From: an uncultured Lactobacillus sp.
Lineage (GTDB): Bacteria; Bacillota; Bacilli; Lactobacillales; Lactobacillaceae
DNA: 64,000 nucleotides
Assembly: GCA_948500755.1 (NCBI GenBank)
Contig: CAOOYH010000006.1
Location: forward strand, 30,152-94,151
Direction of reading: 5' to 3'
Part shown: one piece after another, positions 1 through 9,139 of the stretch
How the letters are laid out: each line of letters opens with the position of its first letter
Numbering within the stretch: the stretch's first letter is position 1
Translations under genes and position numbers: made by a program
The notes under the pieces: model-generated
Told to the model about the DNA's origin: nothing
Database searches by the model: none
The model's input: only the letters and a program-made list of their open reading frames with translations

Positions 1-645
1 GCCAGGAACATCGATCTTGTTGCGCAAGTAACGAACATAAACTTCTACAACATTGGTTTCAATATTAGATTCAGGTCCCCAAATCTTATTTAAAAGTTGA
101 TCGCGACTAACCACATTGTTCTTATTTTGAATTAAAGTCATCAATAAATTATATTCGCGTTTAGTTAAGTCAATTACCTTACCATCGCCACGATGTACAA
201 TTCTGTTAGCTGTTTCAATAGTTAAATCTTTAAATTTAACAATCTTTTGTTTAGCTACAGTAGCACGAGAGGCATCTTTTTCAATTTTTACTCGGCGAAG
301 AACAGCACGTAAGCGAGCAAGCAATTCTTCAATTGCAAATGGCTTAACAATGTAATCATCTGCTCCATGATCTAATCCAGAAACTCGATCGATCACAGAA
401 TCACGTGCAGTCATCATAATAATTGGAGTAGTCTTTACTTGACGAACTCGACGTGCAATTTCCAAACCATTTAAGTCTGGCAACATCAAATCAAGTAGAA
501 TAGCATCAAAATCTTGATTTAAAGCATCTTCCAAACCTTTACGGCCATTGTTCTCAACGACTGTTTCATAGTTTTCGTGTTTAAGTTCTAATTCTACGAA
601 ACGAGCCAAATTCTTTTCATCTTCAATAATTAAAATCTTTGCCAT
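1..645 (-). CDS. OmpR/ArlR-type response regulator, C-terminus cut by window edge
   Basis: Cytoplasmic two-component response regulator. The visible 215 codons hold a receiver domain (acidic pair near residues 8-9, phospho-acceptor Asp52 in LLDLMLP, Thr79, Lys101 in IVKPF) and a winged-helix output domain ending in the recognition segment VVEVYVRYLRNKID. The closest match by eye is ArlR/OmpR type. The ATG at 643-645 follows an AGAGGAAT ribosome site. The frame is open through base 1, so only the last few residues are missing. The partner histidine kinase would lie off the left edge and is not visible, so the signal sensed is unknown. Confidence 0.93.
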   Translation of the reverse strand, partial: MAKILIIEDEKNLARFVELELKHENYETVVENNGRKGLEDALNQDFDAILLDLMLPDLNGLEIARRVRQVKTTPIIMMTARDSVIDRVSGLDHGADDYIVKPFAIEELLARLRAVLRRVKIEKDASRATVAKQKIVKFKDLTIETANRIVHRGDGKVIDLTKREYNLLMTLIQNKNNVVSRDQLLNKIWGPESNIETNVVEVYVRYLRNKIDVPG

Positions 646-748
646 GTCTATCCTATTCCTCTTATATTTTTAGTTGTACTAAAATTAGATTAAAAAATGT
701 TTTTATAATTAAAGGATACTTTAAAAATCGTTTCAAGACAAGACAAAA

Positions 749-782
749 AATCACTCAAAGTGAAATTTACTTTGAGTGATTC
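749..782 (-). terminator. Intrinsic terminator of the yqeG-yceD operon
   Basis: Perfect 12-bp stem (AATCACTCAAAG / CTTTGAGTGATT) followed on the minus strand by a T run. It lies 10 bases after the yceD stop, closing the seven-gene operon. Confidence 0.9.
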
Positions 783-791
783 AAAAATTAT

Positions 792-1352
792 TTATTTATC
801 TGAATTTTTATCATCTTGATTATCCAAAAGAATCTTCAATTTTGCAAAGGCTGGATTTACTTGGTTCTTTTTACCTTCTTCAAAACTTGATTCTGATACA
901 ACTTCCCAGCCATTACCTTCTGGAAAAATATCATCTTTTTCTTCTTCAGGAGTAAGAATAGTTGTAGGAATATGAAGCAAAATATTATCTTCAATTGCAG
1001 TTTGCAAGTCAATCACATCATCCTCAACTTTAACAATTGGATCAGGATTGTCTTCAAGTTCTTGCTTGGTTGGAGTAGTTTCTGAATAATTTTCGGTGAA
1101 AGAAAAATCTTCATGATACTTCACTGGATCTAAGCTTCTACTTGATGGTACTACCAAATCTGCTGTGACATGGAAGTTACCTGTCACATATGGCTCATCG
1201 TAAAATAGATCTCCACTCACATGAACATTTTCAGCTTCAATCAAAAGGTCCTTACTTCGATTAAAGAACTCCGGACGCATTTCCAAATCTTTATCGATAT
1301 GAGTCAAAGGATTTGGACTATTTTTAATATTAGAAAAGTTAATTGTTAACAT
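792..1352 (-). CDS. yceD: YceD family (DUF177) protein
   Basis: A 186-residue YceD/DUF177 protein, a family linked to 23S rRNA accumulation and usually encoded next to ribosomal protein L32. Here it is instead the last gene of the yqeG operon, 8 bases after tmcAL. The conserved core is the beta-rich segment VHVSGDLFYDEPYVTGNFHVTADLVVPSSRSL near residues 43-75. An acidic tail follows. Cytoplasmic; the exact biochemical role is unknown in Firmicutes. Confidence 0.85.
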   Translation of the reverse strand: MLTINFSNIKNSPNPLTHIDKDLEMRPEFFNRSKDLLIEAENVHVSGDLFYDEPYVTGNFHVTADLVVPSSRSLDPVKYHEDFSFTENYSETTPTKQELEDNPDPIVKVEDDVIDLQTAIEDNILLHIPTTILTPEEEKDDIFPEGNGWEVVSESSFEEGKKNQVNPAFAKLKILLDNQDDKNSDK

Positions 1353-1360
1353 CTTATTGA

Positions 1361-2512
1361 TTACACCTCCACTGGACGTCGACCAAAGTTTTGATCGACA
1401 TGTAATAATTCTTCAAATAAACGGTCTACACGGACTTGCAGACCTAAAGAGCCATCTTTGGCACTTCTTTTATCAACTTTAGAAACAATTTCAGTTTGAA
1501 TATTCTTGCGATTTTTCTTCAAAAATTGTCTTCCAGTCTTACTGAATCCCAATAACATCAATGCTTCATCATTAAAGCTATTGATCATATCGTTTTGAGT
1601 AACATTTAATAAAGTGTACAAACTAAGTCTTCGCAAACGCGAATATGTATATCGCTTAGATTTTACATGACGCAAAAATTCTGTGAATGTCTGGGCAAGA
1701 TGAATCTCTTGCTTCATCTTATACTCAAGTCCTTCACTCATTTGATAAATCTTCTGTAATTCTTCAATTGAAGAAGACTCTAAGCGATATTTTAAAAATG
1801 GAAAGAGAATATTCCAATTTGGATAAATGGGCTGCTTAATTAATTCACTAGCTTCTAATTTAGGAAGCCAAGTTTTTAGTTGTTCTTTATCTTCATTATG
1901 TAATAGAATGTTCCGAATTGCACTCGCACTTTGGACAATATGCTCGCGATTAAGCAAATCATCATGACCCGCGCCAATTCGATTAATTGGATGAAGCTTT
2001 AACGGTTCACCCAAATTGTAATTGGCTACTGCATAGGCCAAGCCTAAAATTGCATTTGGCTGATTCACTTCATATCCCACTTCTCGAGCAATCATTTGAT
2101 TATACTGAGTGGAATAAGTTTGACTATAATCCTTAAAATCCATATGATTTCGAGGAATTTGAGCAATTTTTTGACCTAAATAAGTAAAATTCAAATTGGC
2201 GTCTTCCACGCCAAATACTAAGTCGGTTACCCCAAGCTTAGCTAATTGATTAATGCTTCCTAATGAAAATAAATCAGCAGCTTGTACAGCAGTAGAGAAT
2301 GGCAATTCAAACACTAAATCTGCTCCAGACTGCAAAGCAGCTTTGGCCCGGGCCCATTTATCCATGATTGCCATTTCACCACGTTGAACATAGTTTCCAG
2401 ACATTACTACAATAATAGGATCCTTGCCCGCAATTATCCGAGCTTGATTCATTAAAAAATCATGTCCACTATGAAAAGGGTTGTATTCTGCAATTATTCC
2501 AACTGCGCCCAT
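1361..2512 (-). CDS. tmcAL: tRNA(Met) cytidine acetate ligase
   Basis: A 383-residue YlbM/DUF795 family protein. The family uses acetate and ATP to form N4-acetylcytidine at the wobble base of elongator tRNA-Met. The nucleotidyl-transferase-like motif [13 protein letters not shown] is at residues 5-17, as expected at the N-terminus, and the length is normal. It lies 6 bases downstream of rsfS and 8 bases upstream of yceD in the same operon. The activity is inferred from the B. subtilis homologue. Confidence 0.9.
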   Translation of the reverse strand: MGAVGIIAEYNPFHSGHDFLMNQARIIAGKDPIIVVMSGNYVQRGEMAIMDKWARAKAALQSGADLVFELPFSTAVQAADLFSLGSINQLAKLGVTDLVFGVEDANLNFTYLGQKIAQIPRNHMDFKDYSQTYSTQYNQMIAREVGYEVNQPNAILGLAYAVANYNLGEPLKLHPINRIGAGHDDLLNREHIVQSASAIRNILLHNEDKEQLKTWLPKLEASELIKQPIYPNWNILFPFLKYRLESSSIEELQKIYQMSEGLEYKMKQEIHLAQTFTEFLRHVKSKRYTYSRLRRLSLYTLLNVTQNDMINSFNDEALMLLGFSKTGRQFLKKNRKNIQTEIVSKVDKRSAKDGSLGLQVRVDRLFEELLHVDQNFGRRPVEV

Positions 2513-2518
2513 AATTTA

Positions 2519-2866
2519 CTAGTCTTCCTTTATTTCAAGTTGCTTGCCATTAGCCCACAATTTTTCAAGGTTATAAAATTCACGAGCTTCGGCGGTGAAG
2601 ATGTTTACTACTACATCTCCTAAGTCAATCAAAAGCCAGTTAGAATCACGAGTACCTTCAATACGGTAATCAGTGTAGTTATTTTCATGAGCTTCATCAA
2701 TAATTGCATTAGCAATCGCGTGAAGCTGACGGTTAGAACCAGCACTAGTTACTACATAGTAATCAGCTAAGATACTGACACCGCGCATGTCAAAGGCTTC
2801 GGTATCTTCACCATGACGATCACTAACTGCTTTTAATGCAAAATCTAAAACTTGTGTACTATTCAA
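2519..2866 (-). CDS. rsfS: Ribosome silencing factor RsfS
   Basis: A 115-residue RsfS/YbeB/iojap protein. The family binds L14 on the 50S subunit and blocks subunit joining in poor growth conditions. Visible family features are DRHGEDTEAFDMRG near residues 17-30, ADYYVVTSAGSNRQLHAIANAI and the end motif DYRIEGTRDSNWLLIDLGDVVVNIF. It sits between yqeK and tmcAL, the usual yqeK-rsfS pairing. Confidence 0.94.
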   Translation of the reverse strand: MNSTQVLDFALKAVSDRHGEDTEAFDMRGVSILADYYVVTSAGSNRQLHAIANAIIDEAHENNYTDYRIEGTRDSNWLLIDLGDVVVNIFTAEAREFYNLEKLWANGKQLEIKED

Positions 2867-2877
2867 TATATTTCTCC

Positions 2878-3471
2878 TTATTTAACACTCCACACATTGT
2901 ACGCTGCAAGCGTGCGTGGGTATATCTTGTTTCTATTTTTAACTAAAAATTCTAATGTGTGAGCTAATTCATATCCCACACCATCATCTAAATTATTATA
3001 AGCGACTTTGCGAGCTTCATCTACACCAGGAAAATCGCGTCCAGGCTCGATAAAATCTGCCACAAAGACGATTTTATCTAAGGTAGTCATTTCTGCATCA
3101 GCTGTCGTATGACGCCATACAGCTTGTAGAATTTCAGGATCAGTAATTTCCAAATCCCGTTTAATAAAATATGTCCCAACAATTCCATGCCAAATTGCTC
3201 GATTCCAATTAAGCAAATCTGGATCAAAGTCTTGTTCCTTAATTACTTTGCGGTATTCTTCTACAGGAACCCGTTTAGCATAATCATGAATAAATCCAGC
3301 CAAGGCCGCCTTATCTTCATCGTACCCATTTAATTTTGCTAATTTACGCGCTGTTTTACTGACCCCAATGCAGTGCTCAAAACGCTTTTTATCCATATTA
3401 GCTTTTTCTTTAGTGATAATTTCATCACTAGTTAAAGGAGAATAGGTCTCCTTAAAAAACAGCTTAGTCAA
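2878..3471 (-). CDS. yqeK: YqeK HD-domain dinucleoside tetraphosphate hydrolase
   Basis: HD-superfamily phosphohydrolase; YqeK proteins cleave Ap4A symmetrically to ADP. His33 and the His62-Asp63 pair (GFIHDYAK) are in place, with later conserved HGIVG, WRHTT and VFVADFIEPGR segments. I chose the TTG at 3471, which overlaps the nadD stop and has an AAAGGGG site 7 bases upstream (197 residues). An upstream TTG at 3492 would add 7 residues but has no ribosome site. It follows nadD directly, as in many Firmicutes. Confidence 0.9.
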   Translation of the reverse strand: MTKLFFKETYSPLTSDEIITKEKANMDKKRFEHCIGVSKTARKLAKLNGYDEDKAALAGFIHDYAKRVPVEEYRKVIKEQDFDPDLLNWNRAIWHGIVGTYFIKRDLEITDPEILQAVWRHTTADAEMTTLDKIVFVADFIEPGRDFPGVDEARKVAYNNLDDGVGYELAHTLEFLVKNRNKIYPRTLAAYNVWSVK

Positions 3472-4105
3472 GATAAAGCCCCTTTTCTTCAATATATAAT
3501 CTTACAGGCTCTGGAACCAAATATCTAATTGAAGTTCCTGTAGCTACCGAGCGGCGAATTGCGGTTGAACTCAAACGGATATCTGGTGCATCTACCCAAA
3601 TCATTGGATATTGTGGATCTTGCGGATAACCAGGACGCCGAATTCCCACTAACGTTGCCATCTTAGCTAATTCTGGCGCTTCTTTCCAAGTATGGAAACT
3701 GTTAACCTGGTCACTCCCCATAATTAAATAGTAATTATTTTGAGGAGCTTTTTCTTTTAAATAGCGTAAAGTATCAATTGTATAGGAAACTCCACCACGG
3801 AATAACTCGAGCAACTTTACTCTAAAATGAGGATTGTCACGAGTAGCTAAATCTAGCATCGTAGCGCGATCCTTAGCTGAAGTTAAAGGCGCGTTCTTAT
3901 GGGGTGGAATATTATCTGGGATAAACCATACCTCATCAAGACGCAATTTAGTTAAGGCTTGTTCTGCAGCCACTAGATGTGCGATATGGACAGGATTAAA
4001 GGTTCCACCCATAATACCAATTTGTTTTCCTTTGTTTTCACTTTGTTCAAATTGGGGTTCCGCTTTTGCTGTAGGGATTTTTTCAACACATTTAGAATTT
4101 GTCAT
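3464..4105 (-). CDS. nadD: Nicotinate-nucleotide adenylyltransferase
   Basis: Converts nicotinate mononucleotide and ATP to deamido-NAD, a shared step of NAD synthesis and salvage. The 213-residue protein has the nucleotidyltransferase motif GGTFNPVHIAH at residues 33-43 and the SSTAIRR motif near the C-terminus. About 25 residues precede the fold, a little longer than usual. It overlaps yqeK by 8 bases and follows yqeH by 11 bases. Confidence 0.95.
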   Translation of the reverse strand: MTNSKCVEKIPTAKAEPQFEQSENKGKQIGIMGGTFNPVHIAHLVAAEQALTKLRLDEVWFIPDNIPPHKNAPLTSAKDRATMLDLATRDNPHFRVKLLELFRGGVSYTIDTLRYLKEKAPQNNYYLIMGSDQVNSFHTWKEAPELAKMATLVGIRRPGYPQDPQYPMIWVDAPDIRLSSTAIRRSVATGTSIRYLVPEPVRLYIEEKGLYLD

Positions 4106-4116
4106 AATAATGTCCT

Positions 4117-5226
4117 CTAGATTAATGCTCGTCGAATACCTAAACCAATACCATCAGGAGTGTATGTCTTTACTACACAACCTTTTGGTACAGTAACAAA
4201 ACCAATTCCACCAAAAAGCAAATCGCTCTTATAATCAGTATGGAATTCTTGACCCTTTAAAGGTGCAATTTTCTCACCTTTATTTGGTGGGGTTAAAAGT
4301 TCACCCACATGCTTTTTATAAAATTCATCGGCATTTTCAGTTTTAGTACGGTGGATATAAAGACCACGCGCCGTGTAAACTGTGAAGCTAGTTGGTTCAC
4401 CTTTTAAATAGTCAATTCTTCCTAAACCGCCTAAGAATAAAGTATTACCAGGCTTAAGTTGGTAAGTAGCAGGCTTAAGCGGCTTTTTAGGAGAAATTAA
4501 CTCTAAGTCTTTTGGACTAAGATGGGTAGCCAATTGATTTTGGGTCATAATCCCAGGTGTATCAATTAAAAAGTGACCATTTTCAAGTGGAATTTCGATT
4601 TGATCAAGAGTAGTGCCAGGAAAACGTGAAGTGGTAATTAAGTCCTTCACATCGCCCATTTTATCAATAATGGCATTAATTAAAGTTGACTTACCAACAT
4701 TGGTCATTCCCACAAAATAAATATCCTTATCTTGAGAAGCTTTGTCTAAATAAGCAATCAAGTCATCAAGATTCTTTTGTTTAGCTGCACTAATTAAAAA
4801 GATTTCCTTAGGATGAAGACCCATCCGATTAGCTTCTTGACGCATCCAATCCTTAATCTTTGATTGACGCGAATTCTTAGGAAACAGATCAAACTTGTTC
4901 CCTACTAAGATAAATTCATTATCACCAACAAAACGCTTTAATGAAGATAGAAGTGAATTGGAAAAGTCAAATAAATCAACCACATTCACAATCAAGGCCT
5001 TCTTATTAGCCAAAGAATTAAGCAAAGCTAAAAATTCATCGTTGTTTAAGTCAACTGGCATAATTTCGTTGTAATGTCTTAAGCGAAAACAACGTTGACA
5101 ATATACTTCTTCACTTTCGCCTTCTTTAGCCTTTTTTAAAGCGCTAGCTGGTAAATAACCTGCTTTTTTAGGATCATCTGATTGCAAGACGGCCCCACAA
5201 CCAATACAAATAATATCCTCATCCAT
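4117..5226 (-). CDS. yqeH: Ribosome biogenesis GTPase YqeH
   Basis: Circularly permuted GTPase needed for assembly of the 30S subunit. It has an N-terminal zinc site (Cys7, Cys10, Cys43, Cys46), then G4 NKFD at 110-113, G5-like SAAKQ near 146, G1 GMTNVGKST at 173-181 and G3 DTPG at 222-225, so the order G4-G5-G1-G3 is the permuted one. The 369-residue length is normal. Its start overlaps the end of yqeG by 8 bases, which suggests translational coupling. Confidence 0.95.
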   Translation of the reverse strand: MDEDIICIGCGAVLQSDDPKKAGYLPASALKKAKEGESEEVYCQRCFRLRHYNEIMPVDLNNDEFLALLNSLANKKALIVNVVDLFDFSNSLLSSLKRFVGDNEFILVGNKFDLFPKNSRQSKIKDWMRQEANRMGLHPKEIFLISAAKQKNLDDLIAYLDKASQDKDIYFVGMTNVGKSTLINAIIDKMGDVKDLITTSRFPGTTLDQIEIPLENGHFLIDTPGIMTQNQLATHLSPKDLELISPKKPLKPATYQLKPGNTLFLGGLGRIDYLKGEPTSFTVYTARGLYIHRTKTENADEFYKKHVGELLTPPNKGEKIAPLKGQEFHTDYKSDLLFGGIGFVTVPKGCVVKTYTPDGIGLGIRRALI

Positions 5227-5743
5227 TTTTCAAAGTCTCCTTAAACGTTACACGATGTGAAAATGATAAAAAGAAAAAGATGAACTTTTCTAAAAAACGA
5301 TTAATTCTCGTATTCCATTTATCAGTTTCTACTAATGGTTTAACCAATACTGATTCTACACCTGCCAAGTTACCTGCCTGAATATCAGTAATTAACTGGT
5401 CTCCAACCATCATAACTTGATCTTTCTTTAAGCCCAAACGCTCACGTTCTTTAGTAATAGCAAAAGGAAGCGGCTTGCGTGATTTAGCTACAAAAGCAAT
5501 GTGATAAGGATTGAGCACCTTCCCAACACGCTCAGCATTATTATTAGAAATCACTACTAATTTAATATTAGCCTTTGCGAGTCGCTGATTCAATTTATTC
5601 ATCTCTTCTGCTGTTTCAAACTTATTCCAAGCCAATAAAGTATTATCTAAATCAGAAAAGACTGCTTTGATTCCCATTTCATGTAATTTATCTGTATTTA
5701 AATGATAAATTGTGTCGATCGTATATTTTGGTCGAAATAGCAT
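5219..5743 (-). CDS. yqeG: YqeG family HAD phosphatase
   Basis: HAD-like hydrolase of the YqeG (IIIA) family with motif I DLDNT starting at Asp31 and a later GDQLITDI segment supplying the metal-binding acids. The substrate is unknown, though the conserved pairing with yqeH hints at ribosome assembly. It is first in a seven-gene operon. Upstream on the minus strand there is a TATATT -10-like element and a GAAGGG ribosome site. Compared with the B. subtilis order, aroE and yhbY are absent between yqeH and nadD. Confidence 0.9.
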   Translation of the reverse strand: MLFRPKYTIDTIYHLNTDKLHEMGIKAVFSDLDNTLLAWNKFETAEEMNKLNQRLAKANIKLVVISNNNAERVGKVLNPYHIAFVAKSRKPLPFAITKERERLGLKKDQVMMVGDQLITDIQAGNLAGVESVLVKPLVETDKWNTRINRFLEKFIFFFLSFSHRVTFKETLKNG

Positions 5744-5805
5744 TCAGTATTTTCCCTTCATAAAATTGCATAACTTTAATATACCAAAAAAATAGCAATT
5801 TTTGC

Positions 5806-5840
5806 ATAAAAAAAGACGCGCCAGTAAACGCGTCATTTTT
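5806..5840 (-). terminator. Terminator of infC-rpmI-rplT
   Basis: GACGCG...CGCGTC stem (5815-5834) followed on the minus strand by seven T residues, just after the rplT stop. Confidence 0.9.
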
Positions 5841-5846
5841 ATCAGA

Positions 5847-6203
5847 TTAGTTTAAAGCTTTCTTAGCAGTTTCTGCTAATTGAGCAAAAGTTTCTGCATC
5901 GTTGTAAGCAACATCTGCTAACATCTTACGGTTCATGTCAACACCAGCCAACTTCAAACCGTGCATTAACTTAGAGTAAGAAATGTCGTTTTGTCTTGCT
6001 GCTGCATTGATACGAGCAATCCATAACTTTCTGAAGTCACTCTTACGTCTCTTACGGTCGCGGAATGCGTATCTGTAAGATACAAATAATTGAGTGCTTG
6101 CAGCCTTAAATTGCATGTGCTTTGCGCCACGGTAACCCTTGGCAAGCTTCATAACCTTCTTACGACGTTTACGTGTTACAGTTCCACCTTTAACTCTTGG
6201 CAT
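5847..6203 (-). CDS. rplT: 50S ribosomal protein L20
   Basis: A 118-residue L20 with the standard start MPRVKGG, the very basic N-terminal arm ([19 protein letters not shown]) and the conserved globular end. It binds 23S rRNA early in 50S assembly and, in Bacillus-type leaders, represses its own operon by binding the 5' leader. It is the third gene after infC and rpmI, the canonical order. Confidence 0.98.
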   Translation of the reverse strand: MPRVKGGTVTRKRRKKVMKLAKGYRGAKHMQFKAASTQLFVSYRYAFRDRKRRKSDFRKLWIARINAAARQNDISYSKLMHGLKLAGVDMNRKMLADVAYNDAETFAQLAETAKKALN

Positions 6204-6241
6204 CAGAAATTCCTCCTAATATCGTTCTTAATTAGTAATAA

Positions 6242-6442
6242 TTAACGCATTTGGGCAAGCATCTGTTTGATGCGCTTCATGTCACTGCGTGAAACCATAG
6301 CAGCTTTTCTCAAATGACGACGTTGTTTCTTAGTCTTACCGTGGAAACGGTGACCAGTAAATGCGTGGTGACGCTTCAAACCACCATTAGCAGTTCTCTT
6401 AAAACGCTTAGCTGAAGCGCGGTGTGTTTTCATTTTAGGCAT
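6242..6442 (-). CDS. rpmI: 50S ribosomal protein L35
   Basis: A 66-residue L35 with [17 protein letters not shown] at the start and a highly basic sequence throughout. It is the middle gene of infC-rpmI-rplT, with AGGAGG-type ribosome sites on both sides. Confidence 0.98.
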   Translation of the reverse strand: MPKMKTHRASAKRFKRTANGGLKRHHAFTGHRFHGKTKKQRRHLRKAAMVSRSDMKRIKQMLAQMR

Positions 6443-6462
6443 TTTCTATTTCCTCCAATTAA

Positions 6463-6999
6463 CTACTTTTTCTTTTTGTCCTTTTCACTCTTAGGTGCAA
6501 GCATCAAGAACATTGAACGGCCTTCCATCTTAGGTCTGCTAATTACATTAGCAATATCTGAGGTAGCTTCAGCCATTTTTTCTAAAACTTGTTGACCTAA
6601 TTCCTTATGAGTGATTGCACGACCTCTAAATCTAATTGAAACACGGACCTTAGCTCCTTCTTTAGTTAGGAACTTACGAACATGCTTCAACTTAGTATCA
6701 AAGTCGTTACCCTCAATAGTAGGGCTCAAGCGGATTTCTTTGACACTAACTGTCTTAGACTTTTTACGGGATTCCTTAAGCTTCTTTTGTTGTTCAAAGC
6801 GGTACTTCCCATAGTCCATAATCCGGGCAACTGGTGGTTTAGCATTTGGTGAAATTAAAACTAAGTCCAAATTTGCGTTACTTGCTCGTTGCAAGGCATC
6901 ATTTTTAGACATAACACCAACTTGCTCACCATTTTCATCAATTAAACGAACTTCGCGTGCGCGAATTCTATCGTTTAAAATCAAATTCCTTGGTATGAT
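6463..6999 (-). CDS. infC: Translation initiation factor IF-3, non-AUG start
   Basis: IF-3 binds the 30S subunit, prevents subunit joining and checks start codons. Both domains are present, including [28 protein letters not shown] and [14 protein letters not shown]-like motifs. No ATG, GTG or well-placed TTG fits the ribosome site. A perfect GGAGG at 7006-7010 is 6 bases before an ATC codon (6997-6999) and 9 bases before ATA (6994-6996), both in frame. A later TTG at 6984 is too far from it. Rare AUU/AUC/AUA starts are a known infC hallmark used for autocontrol. The protein would be 178 residues, or 177 from ATA. Confidence 0.93.
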   Translation of the reverse strand: MIPRNLILNDRIRAREVRLIDENGEQVGVMSKNDALQRASNANLDLVLISPNAKPPVARIMDYGKYRFEQQKKLKESRKKSKTVSVKEIRLSPTIEGNDFDTKLKHVRKFLTKEGAKVRVSIRFRGRAITHKELGQQVLEKMAEATSDIANVISRPKMEGRSMFLMLAPKSEKDKKKK

Positions 7000-7147
7000 T
7001 CTTCACCTCCGTGTTAATTTGAGGACAAGAAAAAGGCGGGTAAAAGTTTTAACACCCGCCTTTAATCAACAGAAATTATCGATCAGCCTAGAGGTTAACT
7101 TAACTTAGGCGAGAAGCGGGAGCTTCTTCTTGTTCTCAACTAGTCGT
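7000..7147 (-). promoter_or_regulatory. L20-type ribosomal protein leader of infC-rpmI-rplT
   Basis: About 140 bases of untranslated leader between a strong promoter and infC. It contains a GC-rich terminator hairpin, AAAGGCGGG / CCCGCCTTT (7032-7063), followed by a T run, and upstream complementary blocks such as the pair around 7083-7125. This matches the architecture of L20 leaders in Firmicutes, where L20 promotes premature termination. The call rests on position and hairpins; I did not fold it. Confidence 0.75.
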
Positions 7148-7176
7148 ATTATACTCGCTTCATAATTGTCCGTCAA
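7148..7176 (-). promoter_or_regulatory. Sigma-A promoter for infC-rpmI-rplT
   Basis: TTGACG (7171-7176), 17-base spacer, perfect TATAAT (7148-7153). One of the best promoter matches in the window. Confidence 0.9.
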
Positions 7177-7223
7177 CTAAAATTTTAAAGTTGAAATTGA
7201 TTATTTCTTTCAAACAAATATAT

Positions 7224-7925
7224 TTACATTTTTACTAATTTAGCAAATGCTTCTTCTGGATCATGATGATCCGAATTTTTGATAAATTCTTCATATGAAT
7301 CAAAAGATTGAATTTTTCTATCATTGAGCAAATGAATAAAACATTTTCCTCCAATCAAATAATCCAATTCATGTGTAGTTACGATGACACACGTATTTTC
7401 TTTCTTAGCTAAATCACTAATAATCTCTTCAATTTGAATTTTAGAAACAGGATCCACCCCACTAAAAGGTTCATCTAACAAAAACAATTTTTTATCTAAT
7501 TTACTTTCTAAAAATAATAAAAGCCATCTTCTTTCACCAACTGACATTTCCCCAACTTTTTGCTTCATCAATTTCATATACAAATCACGAAAATATGGGG
7601 ATAATTTTTCTAATATTACCGGTTCATGGGTATTGGCAATTCCAAAAACAAAGTTTTGTAAGTCTTTCCCAGTTAAAGTTCCAAATACAACAGGATTTTG
7701 TGTTTGATATAAAATTTCATCTATGGAAGGTAGACCTTGAATACTTCCAGAATAATCCGTTCGTAAATTACTGAGAATATCAAATAAAGTACTTTTACCT
7801 GCACCATTATAGCCAATCAGATAATTTACTTGTCCGGGATCAAATTCAACATTTAATTTTTGAAAGATAGGAATTTGTCTATATTGAAAACTCAAATCTC
7901 GAATTTTAATACTCATGTCGTTCAC
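7224..7925 (-). CDS. ABC transporter ATP-binding protein
   Basis: A 233-residue ATPase of an exporter-type ABC system: Walker A GYNGAGKST near residues 38-46, Walker B FLLDEPFSGVD near 148-158 and a switch His in TTHELDY. The signature is MSVGERR instead of the usual LSGGQ, a clear deviation. It is the last gene of a four-gene unit (LytTR regulator, DUF3021, permease, ATPase) with gaps of a few bases. In this arrangement the substrate is often a drug or peptide, but nothing here shows which. Confidence 0.88.
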   Translation of the reverse strand: MNDMSIKIRDLSFQYRQIPIFQKLNVEFDPGQVNYLIGYNGAGKSTLFDILSNLRTDYSGSIQGLPSIDEILYQTQNPVVFGTLTGKDLQNFVFGIANTHEPVILEKLSPYFRDLYMKLMKQKVGEMSVGERRWLLLFLESKLDKKLFLLDEPFSGVDPVSKIQIEEIISDLAKKENTCVIVTTHELDYLIGGKCFIHLLNDRKIQSFDSYEEFIKNSDHHDPEEAFAKLVKM

Positions 7926-7931
7926 CTCACC

Positions 7932-8696
7932 TTAGTTACGCATATTAAGAGAATTTAATCTCACTTTAGAAATTGAGCCAATGCCAATTCCTCCAAAAAT
8001 AATTAACAAAATTAAGACTGCTAGTATCTGATAAGAAGCTACACTAGCTGCATTCCGAAATGCTTGATTTATTGTTAACAAAACTTGGCTTACATAATCT
8101 ATAGGATTAAGGCCATACACGATTTCTCCTAAAATACTATGGGTATCATTTCTTAAGATCGAAAGCCATCCCATTCCAAATAAGCCAATATTTGCTACTG
8201 TACTGATTGTATTAATTTTTACCGGTAAAGTTCCTAAGAGAATGGCTAACAAGAAAACAGGAATGCCTGCGAATAAGTATGAAATAGTGTAGAAAGTCAA
8301 AATTAATAGTAGATTCTTTAAATAAAATAATCCGATCACAAATCCAAAAATAAAAACACTTAAATAGCCAAATAGCATTTCGCTTAACACTAATCCAATG
8401 ACCCCATATTTTTTATTTCCACCTGAAATCATCGTATAAGTCTTTAAAAATCCACTTTCTCTAAAACTGATTAACTGCATCCCTACACCATTAATCGCTA
8501 CAGAAACAATAATATAGCCTACATAATTTACGGTTTGATTTAATAATTGAGAAACAGACCAAGTTGAGGAAACCAAATTTTCAAAGTTGTTAAACATAAA
8601 TATACATACAGGCACAACAACTGAATAAATAAATGGGATTTTTTTAGAAAGGATAACTTTATTGAATGTCTTAAAATAGTTAAAAATCAATTTCAT
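7932..8696 (-). CDS. ABC transporter permease (ABC-2-like)
   Basis: A 254-residue membrane protein with about six hydrophobic segments, starting with a short cytoplasmic stretch and a first helix near residues 20-37. It sits directly between the DUF3021 gene and the ATPase (6-base gap), so it is the membrane half of that transporter. The fold resembles ABC-2 type permeases. The transported molecule is unknown. Confidence 0.8.
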   Translation of the reverse strand: MKLIFNYFKTFNKVILSKKIPFIYSVVVPVCIFMFNNFENLVSSTWSVSQLLNQTVNYVGYIIVSVAINGVGMQLISFRESGFLKTYTMISGGNKKYGVIGLVLSEMLFGYLSVFIFGFVIGLFYLKNLLLILTFYTISYLFAGIPVFLLAILLGTLPVKINTISTVANIGLFGMGWLSILRNDTHSILGEIVYGLNPIDYVSQVLLTINQAFRNAASVASYQILAVLILLIIFGGIGIGSISKVRLNSLNMRN

Positions 8697-8698
8697 AC

Positions 8699-9139
8699 CT
8701 ATTCCCCCTTATCATTTTTCTTTTTCAATTTAGTATTAATTTGCTTCACATCATTCCATAAGTTAAAGAAGTAAGTTCCATATGCAATAGCATACATGAG
8801 AATGAAATCCCCAATTACGATCGGCCATCGTTTTTCTATAACCCTTAATCCATTTACAAAGAAATTAAAAATTAACCAAGCAACTAAGCAAACAAAAAAG
8901 TTAATAATAATTTGTTTTCTTAATGACCAATTATCATTATTAAAAATCCAAGTAGCCAAAGCGAAGAAAATACCAATTAGAAAAGACGTTAAAACCCAAA
9001 ATAAGAATTCTGAGAGCTGGAGTGTACTATTAGCTAAATTTTTCCAAGGACATTCCATAAGAATCTGAACAACTATCCAAGCCATCCCGATTCCAATTCC
9101 AATTAAACCACTTACTAATAATTGACCAATTTTTTTCAT
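8699..9139 (-). CDS. DUF3021 family membrane protein
   Basis: A 146-residue protein with four predicted membrane helices and a lysine-rich C-terminal tail. DUF3021 proteins are typically encoded directly beside a LytTR regulator. Here the start overlaps the regulator's stop by 4 bases (ATGA-type coupling). Its likely role is to hold or sense for the regulator at the membrane; this is inferred from gene pairing, not shown. Confidence 0.8.
   Translation of the reverse strand: MKKIGQLLVSGLIGIGIGMAWIVVQILMECPWKNLANSTLQLSEFLFWVLTSFLIGIFFALATWIFNNDNWSLRKQIIINFFVCLVAWLIFNFFVNGLRVIEKRWPIVIGDFILMYAIAYGTYFFNLWNDVKQINTKLKKKNDKGE

Noticed and set aside
7173-7194. Hairpin TCAACT/AGTTGA as terminator of the ABC operon
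   Set aside because: The short stem has no T run after it and includes the -35 of the infC promoter, so it was not listed.
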